This document shows positions 7,669 through 15,419 of a stretch of DNA of 64,000 nucleotides, one piece after another. The translations under genes were made by a program, and so were the position numbers. This DNA is from Eubacteriales bacterium. GTDB lineage: Bacteria > Bacillota > Clostridia > Oscillospirales > CAG-382. The notes beneath the pieces were generated by a model, which made no database searches, was not told the origin of the DNA, and was given only the letters and a program-made list of their open reading frames with translations. Numbering within the stretch: the first letter of the stretch is position 1; every line of letters starts with the position of its first letter. The stretch spans positions 62,001 through 126,000 of the forward strand of contig JAQWDK010000003.1 of the NCBI GenBank assembly GCA_028705495.1, written 5' to 3'.

Positions 7669-9342
7669 TTATTTTGTTGTTTTGGGAATAGCAACTCTAA
7701 ATGTTGTGCCTTTGCCGGGAGTGCTTTCAAAATCGACTGTACCGCCGTGGAATTTAACACCATGTTTGACGATTGACAGCCCAAGACCCGTACCCGGGAT
7801 ATCCTTAGAACGGCTCTTATCAAAGCGATAAAAGCGCTCGTAAACCCTCTCTCTTTCCTCAAGCGGAATGCCAATTCCTGTGTCGCTGACGGATACATGA
7901 GTATGTGTTTCATCAGATTTTACATAAATGCTTACATGCCCACCATCGACATTGTATTTTACTGCGTTGTCGCAGAGGTTGTATATTACCTCATCAAGTA
8001 TCTGAGGAACACCGAACACTTTAACATGCGTTCCTCTAACCGTTATCTTTACATTCTTGTTTTCTGCTGCTGATTCAAGCCTTGCCGCAGTCGCTTTAGC
8101 GATATCATAAAGGTCAACTTCTTCTTTTTCGAGTGCCGCTCCGCCCTCATCAAGCTTAGATAGTCTTATAATATCACCTATTAGCGTTACAAGTTTTGTA
8201 GCTTCTTCGTATATGATACCTGCGAATTCCGACACCTTATCGCTTTTTACCATACCGTTTTTGATAAGCTCTGCGTAACCCGAAATTGATGTCAGTGGTG
8301 TTCTGAGTTCATGAGAAACATTTGCTGAGAACTCTCGCCTTTGTCTTTCGGCGAGATTCTTTTCCGTTTCGTCCACAATCAGAATAATAACCCCGGATGC
8401 GCCATTATCACGCAGCAGCGGACTTGCAAGGAAGCGGTAACTTCTTTCTCCTACAAACGTTTCTGTTTCAGAAAAAACTCCGCCCAGTGCCGTAGCACAA
8501 ATAGTATTCAACTCTGCGTTTCTATAAACACTTAGTATATGTTTACCTATAACCTCGAGTGCATTTGCACCAAGGAGTTTTGCAGCACCTTTATTTATAA
8601 ATGTTACATTCAAGGTGTTGTTTAGGACTACAAGCCCCTCTCGCATACCGTCGGTTATTTGAATCAGCTCGTGCTGCTTCTCTTTTAACGCGTTTATATT
8701 GTATTCAATCTGTTTGTTTTGGCGGTCCAATCTTCTAACAAGCGGTGAAAGCTCATCATAGATTTTGCTCTCCATTGGTTTTTCAGGGTCAAATGAATTA
8801 ATCGGCTCGATAATTCGCTTTGTGAAATAGTGAGCAAGAACCATCGCCAGAATTATACCAACAGCCGCGACTATAAAAAAGTACGGTGTCATATCGGATA
8901 TTATACGGAAAACACCGCTTGTAGTGTTTGCCACTCTGAGTACATTTCCATCAGAGAGCCGTACAGCAAAGTAATATGTCTGTTCATCCCGAGAGTTTGA
9001 AACACGAACAGCTTCACCGTAGACACCGGAAATAGCTTCCTTGAATTCTTCCCTGTCGGAATGGTTTTCAGCTTTTGCTATATTAACTTTATTATCGTAA
9101 AGCAGCCTACCGTCGGGGTCAATGAGGCTAATTCTGTTATTATCGCCCAGACGGCCAAGCAGTGCTGCATCGTCACCCTTTGCTGCATCAAGCAGCGCGG
9201 CGATATAAGTTGCTTCATTTCTGATTTCTTTGCGAACAGACGAGAAAAGCCTTTCGCTCATAACGGTTATGGAAAGAAGAAGAGCTAATAATGTGCTGAT
9301 GAACGCCACCACGCACATACCGTAGAAAATGCGTTTTTTCAT
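7669..9342 (-). CDS. phoR: Phosphate-sensing histidine kinase PhoR
   Basis: 557-residue membrane histidine kinase. Membrane spans at about 7-28 and 152-172 enclose an extracytoplasmic sensor. A HAMP-like linker and a PAS domain (about 225-325) follow. The HisKA box has the phospho-acceptor His344 (NVSHELRTPL), and the catalytic domain shows the N box (NLCDNAVKYN), G1 (VSDTGIGI) and G2 (GTGLGLSIV). It should phosphorylate PhoP when phosphate is scarce. It is the last gene of pstSCAB-phoU-phoPR, 16 bases after phoP, and this context supports the PhoR name over a generic kinase. Confidence 0.92.
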   Translation of the reverse strand: MKKRIFYGMCVVAFISTLLALLLSITVMSERLFSSVRKEIRNEATYIAALLDAAKGDDAALLGRLGDNNRISLIDPDGRLLYDNKVNIAKAENHSDREEFKEAISGVYGEAVRVSNSRDEQTYYFAVRLSDGNVLRVANTTSGVFRIISDMTPYFFIVAAVGIILAMVLAHYFTKRIIEPINSFDPEKPMESKIYDELSPLVRRLDRQNKQIEYNINALKEKQHELIQITDGMREGLVVLNNTLNVTFINKGAAKLLGANALEVIGKHILSVYRNAELNTICATALGGVFSETETFVGERSYRFLASPLLRDNGASGVIILIVDETEKNLAERQRREFSANVSHELRTPLTSISGYAELIKNGMVKSDKVSEFAGIIYEEATKLVTLIGDIIRLSKLDEGGAALEKEEVDLYDIAKATAARLESAAENKNVKITVRGTHVKVFGVPQILDEVIYNLCDNAVKYNVDGGHVSIYVKSDETHTHVSVSDTGIGIPLEERERVYERFYRFDKSRSKDIPGTGLGLSIVKHGVKFHGGTVDFESTPGKGTTFRVAIPKTTK

Positions 9343-9358
9343 ACAGCATCAAAACCTT

Positions 9359-10036
9359 CTATTTAGAATATGCCGCTTTATAGCCGACACCTCTTACCGT
9401 TTCAACAACATCCGCACCATCGCCGAGTTTTTGTCGCAGCGAGCGCACATGGACATCTACCGTTCTTGTCTCTCCGTCAAAGTCGTAGCCCCATATTTTG
9501 TTGAGCAGAGTATCCCTTGTAAGTACTATTCCGCGGTTTTCAAGCAGCATCTTCAGTAGCTCGAATTCCTTGACTGTGAGGTTTACCTCCTCATCATTTA
9601 CTGTTACTGTGTGTCTTTCGGAGTTAAGAACAACATTTCTAAGCCTTAACTCACCCGTTTCGGTTTGAGATTGGTTTGTCCGCCTAAGTAGTGCTTTAAC
9701 TCGGGACACAAATTCAATCATAGCAAATGGTTTTGTTATATAGTCATCAGCACCCAAATCAAGTCCGAGCACTTTATCGAATTCCGAACCCTTCGCGCTG
9801 ATCATTATAACCGGTATACTTGAGTATTGCGGCTTTCTCTTTAGGTTCTTGAGTATTTCGATTCCGTCACCATCCGGCAGCATTATGTCAAGCAGTATAA
9901 GGTCGGGCAGCTTTTCTTTCATTGCCGCCTCAAAATCTGCGACTTTCGCAAAGCCTTCTGCGGATAATCCGCCCATGCCCAAGGTGTAAATTACAAGTTC
10001 GCGTATATTTTTATCGTCTTCAAGATAATAGATCAT
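9359..10036 (-). CDS. phoP: Phosphate regulon response regulator PhoP/PhoB (OmpR family)
   Basis: 225-residue response regulator. The receiver domain (1-120) has the acidic pair Asp7/Asp8 (LEDDKN), the phospho-acceptor Asp50 (LLDIMLP) and Lys in DYITKPF. The C-terminal winged helix (about 130-225) ends in GETRTVDVHVRSLRQKLG and VRGVGYKA, typical of OmpR/PhoB. A longer in-frame reading reaches 10090, but ATG 10036, preceded by AGAGGTATTATAGTT, fits the family N-terminus. The ribosome site lies inside the end of phoU, two bases away. It probably controls the pst promoter. Confidence 0.94.
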   Translation of the reverse strand: MIYYLEDDKNIRELVIYTLGMGGLSAEGFAKVADFEAAMKEKLPDLILLDIMLPDGDGIEILKNLKRKPQYSSIPVIMISAKGSEFDKVLGLDLGADDYITKPFAMIEFVSRVKALLRRTNQSQTETGELRLRNVVLNSERHTVTVNDEEVNLTVKEFELLKMLLENRGIVLTRDTLLNKIWGYDFDGETRTVDVHVRSLRQKLGDGADVVETVRGVGYKAAYSK

Positions 10037-10038
10037 AA

Positions 10039-10707
10039 CTATAATACCTCTCCGCCCTTGTATTTGCCTGTTACTGCAAATAGCACCCATTCAGCGATAT
10101 TAACGGCATGGTCACCGATTCTCTCAAAATATTTTGCAACCATAATAAGGTCGACTGCAAATTCACCGCCACGAGAACTTTCTGTACCGACACCGGATTT
10201 GATGTATTCGATCATATCTTTTCTTGCGCTATTAAAAAGCTCGTCAACAATATCATCTGACTCGATAACACGCTGAGCAAGCTCAACATCCCGTTTAACG
10301 AAAGCGTTTATGCTCTCCGTGACCATCCTGATGGTTTCCTTAGCCATCTCCTCAAGATGCCCGGTTTCGTTGTCAGGGTCGATATACCCCATTGCGATAA
10401 TTTCTGCAATATCTGCCGCCTGGTCACCTATTCTCTCCATATCGGTTATCATTTTCATAGCCGCGGAGATAAATCTCAAATCCCTTGCAACAGGCTGCTG
10501 TTGGAGGAGGAGTTTGATGCAGAGCGCTTCTATATCATTTTCTTTGCGGTCAATTTCTTTTTCAACTGCTCGAACCGTTTCGGTATATTCCGGCTTGCAA
10601 GTACTTATAGACTTTGCTGCATTAGCTATTGCTGTTTCACAGAGCATACCCATAGCTATAAGCTCATTATTAAGTTTATCAAGCTGTTCGTCGAATTTGT
10701 TTCTCAT
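10039..10707 (-). CDS. phoU: Phosphate transport regulator PhoU
   Basis: 222-residue protein made of two three-helix PhoU repeats. The metal-binding E/DxxxD-type signatures are visible as DMERIGDQAADIAE in the first half and YFERIGDHAVNIAE in the second. PhoU links the Pst transporter to PhoR and represses signalling when phosphate is plentiful. ATG 10707 overlaps the pstB stop (TGATG), so pstB and phoU are coupled; the in-frame TTG three bases upstream is less likely. Confidence 0.95.
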   Translation of the reverse strand: MRNKFDEQLDKLNNELIAMGMLCETAIANAAKSISTCKPEYTETVRAVEKEIDRKENDIEALCIKLLLQQQPVARDLRFISAAMKMITDMERIGDQAADIAEIIAMGYIDPDNETGHLEEMAKETIRMVTESINAFVKRDVELAQRVIESDDIVDELFNSARKDMIEYIKSGVGTESSRGGEFAVDLIMVAKYFERIGDHAVNIAEWVLFAVTGKYKGGEVL

Positions 10708-11459
10708 CAACCAAACCTCCCTGTTATATAATCTTCCGTTCTCTTGTCTTTCGGCATAGAGAACATCTGATCAGTCTTTCCGTATTCAATAACATTACCA
10801 AGCAGGAAAAACGCTGTTTTATCAGAAATTCTCACCGCTTGCTGCATGTTATGTGTAACTATGACTATAGTATACTCCTTTTTAAGTTCCATCGCAAGGT
10901 CTTCTATTTTTGAAGTTGAGATGGGGTCAAGAGCGCTTGTAGGTTCATCCATCAGCAAAACCTCTGGTTTTACGGCAAGTGCTCGGGCGATACAAAGCCT
11001 TTGCTGCTGACCTCCGGAGAGTCCAAGTGCGCTTTTCTTCAGTCTATCCTTTACCTCGTCCCACATCGCCGCATCTTTAAGGGATGATTCGACAATCTCG
11101 TCAAGCTGGGCTTTTGAGCGTATGCCATGGGTTCGGGGTCCGTATGCGACATTGTCATAGATACTCATAGGAAAGGGGTTCGGTTTTTGGAACACCATTC
11201 CGACACGCTTCCTAAGTAAATTTACATCAACGCCGGTTCCGTAAATTGGCTCTCCGTCAAGCATAACATCGCCTGTTATACGGCAACCCTCGATTATGTC
11301 ATTCATTCTGTTAAGCGTTTTTAAGAATGTAGACTTACCGCAACCGGAAGGTCCGATAAAAGCAGTGATCTCATTGCTCTGGATTTTCATATCAACATTT
11401 TTTAGAGCTTGGAAGGTGTCGTAAAATAAATTTAAGTCTTTTACAGTGAATTTTTCCAT
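10707..11459 (-). CDS. pstB: Phosphate ABC transporter ATP-binding protein PstB
   Basis: 250-residue ABC ATPase of the usual PstB length. Walker [10 protein letters not shown] at about 36, Q-loop in [13 protein letters not shown] (the PNPFP signature is PstB-specific), signature [14 protein letters not shown], Walker [13 protein letters not shown] and the H-loop VTHNMQQ. It powers high-affinity phosphate import with PstA and PstC at the cytoplasmic face. It starts 23 bases after pstA. Confidence 0.97.
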   Translation of the reverse strand: MEKFTVKDLNLFYDTFQALKNVDMKIQSNEITAFIGPSGCGKSTFLKTLNRMNDIIEGCRITGDVMLDGEPIYGTGVDVNLLRKRVGMVFQKPNPFPMSIYDNVAYGPRTHGIRSKAQLDEIVESSLKDAAMWDEVKDRLKKSALGLSGGQQQRLCIARALAVKPEVLLMDEPTSALDPISTSKIEDLAMELKKEYTIVIVTHNMQQAVRISDKTAFFLLGNVIEYGKTDQMFSMPKDKRTEDYITGRFG

Positions 11460-11482
11460 TTATATTTGTCCATTCTTCAGTT

Positions 11483-12367
11483 TTATTTACCAACTGTCCT
11501 ACCACTTGTAAGCCTTTTTGCTAAGAAGGAGGAAAGAGCATTAATCAGGAAAGTGACAGCAAGCAGCACAACCGCCGTTGCATAAGCTTCTTTTGTATAG
11601 AATCCCTCGCTCGACAAGGCATACATATGAATCGCAAGTGTTCTGCCCGCATCCATAACTGACGGAGCAATCTGTGCAACAGAACCCGCAGTATAGAGGA
11701 GTGCCGCCGTCTCGCCGACGATTCTTCCTACTCCAAGAATTACGCCTGCAAGAATTCCAGGAGCCGCTGTGGGGAGAACAACAACAAATACAGTACGGAG
11801 CTTTCCTGCACCAACGGCAAAGCTACCCTCTCTGTAAGAGTCGGGAACCGCCATCAGCGCTTCTTCCGTTGTTCTTAGTACAAGTGGAAGTATCATTACC
11901 GAGAGTGTCAAGGCACCTGAAAGCAGCGATAAACGCAGTCCTAAAAACTGCACAAACATAAGTAGTCCGAAAAGTCCGTAAACGATGGATGGTATTCCCG
12001 AGAGTGTTTCTGCCATAGAACGTATTACCTTCACAAATCTACCGCCGCGCTTTGTGTATTCTACAAGGTAGACCGCACCTAAAACACCTGTCGGTACTGC
12101 AATCAGCAGTGAGAGACCGGTAATTGCTAAAGTATTAATGAGAGCAGGCACTAAAGAAACATTTTCTGTTGTGTACTCCAACTCAAAAAGCGAAGGTTTT
12201 AAATTTGGTATACCCATCACAAGGATGTAACCGACAACAAAAATCACCACTCCTGCGGTAATTAGCGCAGCGGCAATGACGAGCACACGAAGAAGAAGAG
12301 ACAGTTTATCGACTTTTTTTCTTTTAAGTGTTATATTCATTATAACTTCATTTGAGTTAAATTTCAC
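11483..12367 (-). CDS. pstA: Phosphate ABC transporter permease PstA
   Basis: 294-residue permease with about six spans and the inner-membrane permease loop EALMAVPDSYREGSFAVGAG near residue 185, which contacts PstB. It partners with PstC in the membrane. GTG 12367 lies 12 bases after AGGAGG and three bases after the pstC stop; an internal ATG at 12340 is an alternative start with a weaker site (TGAAGT), giving a protein of 285 residues, which also suits the family. Confidence 0.95.
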   Translation of the reverse strand: MKFNSNEVIMNITLKRKKVDKLSLLLRVLVIAAALITAGVVIFVVGYILVMGIPNLKPSLFELEYTTENVSLVPALINTLAITGLSLLIAVPTGVLGAVYLVEYTKRGGRFVKVIRSMAETLSGIPSIVYGLFGLLMFVQFLGLRLSLLSGALTLSVMILPLVLRTTEEALMAVPDSYREGSFAVGAGKLRTVFVVVLPTAAPGILAGVILGVGRIVGETAALLYTAGSVAQIAPSVMDAGRTLAIHMYALSSEGFYTKEAYATAVVLLAVTFLINALSSFLAKRLTSGRTVGK

Positions 12368-12370
12368 GCT

Positions 12371-13249
12371 TTAATTCTTCCTCCTGTTTTTAACTATCGA
12401 GAACAACAGGTTTATTATAAGAATAAACACAAACAGCACAACTCCCGTAGCGATTAGCGCACCTCTGTGAAGGTCTGCCGCATAACCCATTTCAAGGACG
12501 ATGTTTGCGGTCATGGTACGAAGACCTTCGAACAGCCCCTTAGGCATTCTCGCCTGGTTTCCGGCGACCATTATGACCGCCATTGTTTCACCGAGTGCTC
12601 TGCCGACTCCGAGGATTATTGATGTCATGACTCCTGACACTGCAGCGGGAAGGGTTGTAAAAAACACACTTCTCTCATGGCTTGCACCCAGTGCAAGACT
12701 GCCTTCATAATAGCTTTCAGGGACAGCTCTTAATGACTCTTCGGAAACATTGATTATTGTAGGAAGTATCATAATAGCAAGTATTATCGATGCTGCGAGC
12801 ATACTGTTACCATCGCCGCCGAAAACATTCCGTATTGTAGGAACAATAACCATAATTCCAAAGAAGCCGTATACAACGGACGGAATTCCGGCAAGCAGCT
12901 CAACCGCACGCTTTATTGGTTTATAAATTTGTTTAGGACAAAACCTTGCGAGGAATACAGCGCAAAGTACACCGATCGGCACACCGAGGATTATTGCTCC
13001 TGCGGTGACATAGATGCTGCCAAGAATCATAGGAAGAATTCCATAGATATTGTTTCCCGGCATCCAGTTTGTACCGCTGAAGAATTTCCAAAATCCGATT
13101 TCCGCCATTGCGGGTATACCGTTGGCGAATAGGAAAATGCAGATAAGAAGGACTGCGATTATATTCACAGCTGCAGCAAACATGAATACATATTTCATCG
13201 ATCCTTCTAATTTTTTAGACTTCTTTTTTATGACTGTCGTTGTTTTCAA
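12371..13249 (-). CDS. pstC: Phosphate ABC transporter permease PstC
   Basis: 292-residue permease with six predicted spans and the loop ESLRAVPESYYEGSLALGAS near residue 190. It forms the transmembrane channel with PstA. TTG 13249 is the best start, with AAAGGA nine bases upstream. A strong hairpin between pstS and pstC (13289-13329) should reduce read-through, giving more PstS binding protein than permease. Confidence 0.95.
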   Translation of the reverse strand: MKTTTVIKKKSKKLEGSMKYVFMFAAAVNIIAVLLICIFLFANGIPAMAEIGFWKFFSGTNWMPGNNIYGILPMILGSIYVTAGAIILGVPIGVLCAVFLARFCPKQIYKPIKRAVELLAGIPSVVYGFFGIMVIVPTIRNVFGGDGNSMLAASIILAIMILPTIINVSEESLRAVPESYYEGSLALGASHERSVFFTTLPAAVSGVMTSIILGVGRALGETMAVIMVAGNQARMPKGLFEGLRTMTANIVLEMGYAADLHRGALIATGVVLFVFILIINLLFSIVKNRRKN

Positions 13250-13283
13250 TATTTTCAGTCCTTTTCCGACTTTATACGATAAA

Positions 13284-13329
13284 AACAGACTACGGAAAGC
13301 CTTTGAATTAATCCAAGGCTTTCCGGTCT
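13284..13329 (-). terminator. Attenuating terminator between pstS and pstC
   Basis: On the minus strand an 11-bp stem CGGAAAGCCTT/AAGGCTTTCCG (13315-13325 with 13293-13303) extended by AGAC/GTCT across a two-base bulge and followed by GTTTTT. Only 97 bases separate pstS and pstC, and there is no second promoter that I can see, so it probably acts as a partial terminator. Confidence 0.75.
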
Positions 13330-13345
13330 TTAATATTGGCAGAGC

Positions 13346-14203
13346 TTATTTTATAATTTCGTTCCAGACCTTGATTTCACCTATATAGATTTTCATAACC
13401 TGTTCGCTGGTGATGTCGGTCGCTGTGTTGTCTTTGTTGACTATGACTGCTATACCGTCAAGAGCGATAACTGTATTTTTAAGACCTGCGTCAAGCTCGC
13501 TCTGCTTGAGTTCACGAGAAGCCATACCGATATCGCAGCTTCCGCTGATAGCCATGTTCATGCCTGTGGTGGAGTCGTTCTGGTTGATTTCGATCTGAGC
13601 ATTAGTATTGATTTTACGATATTCTTCGCTGAGCTTTTCCATAACAGGAGTAACTGAGGAAGAGCCTTGGATTACAATCTTACCTTCGGGCTTGCTTCCT
13701 GCATAAGACTCGCCTTCAACGCTTGCGAGATAGCCTTTTCCCTCAACGACAGCTTGTCCTTCTTTGCTGAGGATATAGTCGATGAAGTCCTGAGTTACTT
13801 CGCTGACTTCGCCCTTTGTTGCGATATTGAACGGACGGAAGACTTTGTAAGTGCCATTCTTGATATTAACCGCTGTTGGTTCTACCCCGTCAACCTTAAG
13901 AGCTTTTACTGTATCGTTGAGGGAACCGAGGGAGATATAACCGATAGAGTGCTTGTTGTTTGCTACAGATGTCATCATAACGCCTGTGCTGTTTGTTTCC
14001 TGTGAATCTTTTGTTGTGTAGTCTACTTTTTCGCCTGCATCATTTTTCTTTTCGATGCCCATAAGTTCGATAAATGCGCCACGTGTTCCTGAACCGCTTT
14101 CTCTTGAAATAACCGATATTCTGGTGTCCTTGCTAAAGCCCTTGTCCGCACATCCGGCAAGAAGAAGCACTGCTGCAATGATGATTGCTGATAGTTTTTT
14201 CAT
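13346..14203 (-). CDS. pstS: Phosphate ABC transporter substrate-binding lipoprotein PstS
   Basis: 285-residue exported lipoprotein: signal MKKLSAIIIAAVLLLAGC with lipobox LAGC (Cys18). Phosphate-binding segments of the PstS fold are visible: SRESGSGTRGAF near residue 33, and QGSSSVTPVMEKL and QNDSTTGMNMAISGSCDIGMASREL in the second lobe. It captures phosphate at the outer face of the membrane and hands it to PstCA. ATG 14203 is preceded by AAAGGAAAGG. A GCGTGAA/TTCACGC hairpin (14228-14248) lies in the leader just upstream of the ribosome site. Confidence 0.95.
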   Translation of the reverse strand: MKKLSAIIIAAVLLLAGCADKGFSKDTRISVISRESGSGTRGAFIELMGIEKKNDAGEKVDYTTKDSQETNSTGVMMTSVANNKHSIGYISLGSLNDTVKALKVDGVEPTAVNIKNGTYKVFRPFNIATKGEVSEVTQDFIDYILSKEGQAVVEGKGYLASVEGESYAGSKPEGKIVIQGSSSVTPVMEKLSEEYRKINTNAQIEINQNDSTTGMNMAISGSCDIGMASRELKQSELDAGLKNTVIALDGIAVIVNKDNTATDITSEQVMKIYIGEIKVWNEIIK

Positions 14204-14316
14204 ATTTTTGACCTTTCCTTTGGTTCTGCGTGAATATATTTTTCACGCTTATTTTTTCTTTTTTCTTCTACGCTAACAATATACACTGTCTATGTAAATA
14301 CCCAATAATGCAGAAT

Positions 14317-14333
14317 GTTAAATCCAGGTTAAA
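14317..14333 (-). promoter_or_regulatory. Candidate PHO box upstream of pstS
   Basis: On the minus strand TTTAAC-CTGGA-TTTAAC, two identical hexamers with an 11-base period, which is the layout of PhoP boxes (TTAACA-like direct repeats) in Firmicutes. Further TTTACA elements occur at 14352-14361 and 14289-14298. A CATTAT hexamer 17 bases after the first TTTAAC could be the -10. Confidence 0.55.
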
Positions 14334-14436
14334 TATGAATATTAATTGTATTCTATGTAAAATCGGCCTTTTTATACATACAAACTCATCGAAATTGAAT
14401 ATACTAAAATAAATCTTAATTTTATTAATTTTATTA

Positions 14437-14465
14437 TTGACATAATTAATTTCCTATGCTAATAT
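14437..14465 (+). promoter_or_regulatory. Sigma-A promoter of the DUF2089 operon
   Basis: TTGACA (14437-14442), exactly 17 bases, TAATAT (14460-14465). The -10 box contains the first ATG of the long reading frame (14464), so transcription would start near 14472 and the true start codon must lie downstream. Confidence 0.82.
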
Positions 14466-14499
14466 GTCAATAATGAAACTGATAAGAACAGGCGGTAAT

Positions 14500-14883
14500 A
14501 TGATAATTAAACAACCCGGAAGCTGCCCGGTATGTAAAAACACACTAACAGTCACAAAGATATCCTGCGAAAGCTGCGGTACGGAACTTACAGGAAAGTT
14601 CCCTCCCTGCAAATACTGCACGCTTGATGAGAAACTCGCAGCGTTTCTCGAAACCTTTTTAAGATGCAGAGGGAATATAAAAGAAATTGAGAGGGAGCTT
14701 GGCATCTCCTATCCCACTGTAAGAAATCTTACCGACGAGCTGCTTTCCGCTCTTAACCTTGCCGACAAAACAGCAAACAACGAAGCGGAAAGTGTCGCAG
14801 AGTTGCTCGAAAAGGTCGAAAGCGGAGTGTTGTCTGCCGCTGAAGCCGCAAAGAAAATCAGGGAACTTAAGAACACATTATAA
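14500..14883 (+). CDS. DUF2089 family protein with zinc ribbon and HTH
   Basis: 127-residue protein. An N-terminal zinc ribbon with CPVC and CESCG knuckles (residues about 9-30) and a further Cys pair in CKYC is followed by an HTH-like segment (FLRCRGNIKEIERELGISYPTVRNL) that defines DUF2089. The C-terminus (SGVLSAAEAAKKIREL) resembles the short helical motif at the start of YvlB-like proteins. It is probably a small regulator. The frame is open from 14464, but the promoter position and the ribosome site AGGCGG place the start at ATG 14500. A small ORF starts on its stop codon (TAATG). Confidence 0.85.
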   Translation: MIIKQPGSCPVCKNTLTVTKISCESCGTELTGKFPPCKYCTLDEKLAAFLETFLRCRGNIKEIERELGISYPTVRNLTDELLSALNLADKTANNEAESVAELLEKVESGVLSAAEAAKKIRELKNTL

Positions 14884-15017
14884 TGGAGGGGAAAAGATTG
14901 AAAGAAAATCTTTCAATCTTTCGAAGCTTGTTTCTTTTGTGCCATACATATGACTTTGTTGAGGTCGATGCCGGAGACGGTGACGACAGGGTTAATGTCT
15001 GCGTTTCTCTTAGATAA
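14883..15017 (+). CDS. 44-residue ORF, probable remnant of a YvlB/SHOCT-associated protein
   Basis: The ATG overlaps the DUF2089 stop and the TAA comes 13 bases before the next gene, whose AGGAGG directly follows. The C-terminal half (FVEVDAGDGDDRVNVCVSLR) resembles the end of small proteins that accompany DUF2089 genes, where a V-x-V ... G-x-x-x-V-N-V ... P-L pattern is usual (from memory). The N-terminal part is formed by a 13-bp hairpin sequence (14893-14921), so the gene may be cut down or invaded by a repeat. Function unknown; it could be untranslated. Confidence 0.4.
   Translation: MEGKRLKENLSIFRSLFLLCHTYDFVEVDAGDGDDRVNVCVSLR
14893..14921 (+). repeat. Palindromic hairpin sequence, copy 1
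   Basis: Perfect 13-bp stem AAAGATTGAAAGA / TCTTTCAATCTTT around an AAA loop. The core GATTGAAAGA-AAA(A)-TCTTTCAAT recurs in the argG leader (29469-29491, minus strand). Confidence 0.7.
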
Positions 15018-15030
15018 AAGGAGGTAGCTC

Positions 15031-15378
15031 TTGAAAACAATCTTAAAATGGCTCATCTGCTGTGCTTCAATATTTCTTGTCAACGCCATAATGCCTGGAG
15101 AGCTGGTCAACACCGGCGGAATATGGACGATAATTGCGGCAGGCACAATCCTTTGGCTTGTAAACATAGTGCTAAAACCATTAGCACAAATCTTAGCGAT
15201 CCCCTTTACGATAGTTACCCTCGGATTGTTCTATTTTATTGTAAACGCTTTGCTTGTGGGGCTAACGCTCTCGCTTTTACCGTCAATCAGCGGTACATTC
15301 TGGGCTTGTTTGGTTGTCGCGCTTTTTGTTTCACTGTTAAACACCGTACTCGGAGCTACAGCAGAAACAGCAAAATAA
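15031..15378 (+). CDS. Holin-like 4-TM membrane protein (YvlD family, PF04020 type)
   Basis: 115-residue integral membrane protein with four predicted spans (about 3-20, 30-48, 53-75, 85-108) and conserved LVNIVLKPL and GLFYFIVNALLVGL segments of the 'phage holin family 4' / YvlD group. Despite the family name it is chromosomal, and no phage gene is nearby. TTG 15031 follows AAAAGGAGGTAGCTC. With the DUF2089 gene it resembles the yvl locus of Bacillus, tied to envelope stress (inference). Confidence 0.85.
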   Translation: MKTILKWLICCASIFLVNAIMPGELVNTGGIWTIIAAGTILWLVNIVLKPLAQILAIPFTIVTLGLFYFIVNALLVGLTLSLLPSISGTFWACLVVALFVSLLNTVLGATAETAK

Positions 15379-15383
15379 ATACA

Positions 15384-15408
15384 GGGGTTATCCAAAGCGG
15401 ATAACCCC
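15384..15408. terminator. Bidirectional intrinsic terminator
   Basis: GGGGTTATCC / GGATAACCCC with loop AAAGC, followed by TTAACTTTTTG on plus. It separates the holin-like gene from the convergent lipoprotein gene. Confidence 0.87.
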
Positions 15409-15419
15409 TTAACTTTTTG

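Noticed and set aside
15031..15378. Prophage holin
   Set aside because: The family name is misleading; the gene sits with a DUF2089 gene in a yvl-like group and no phage gene is near.
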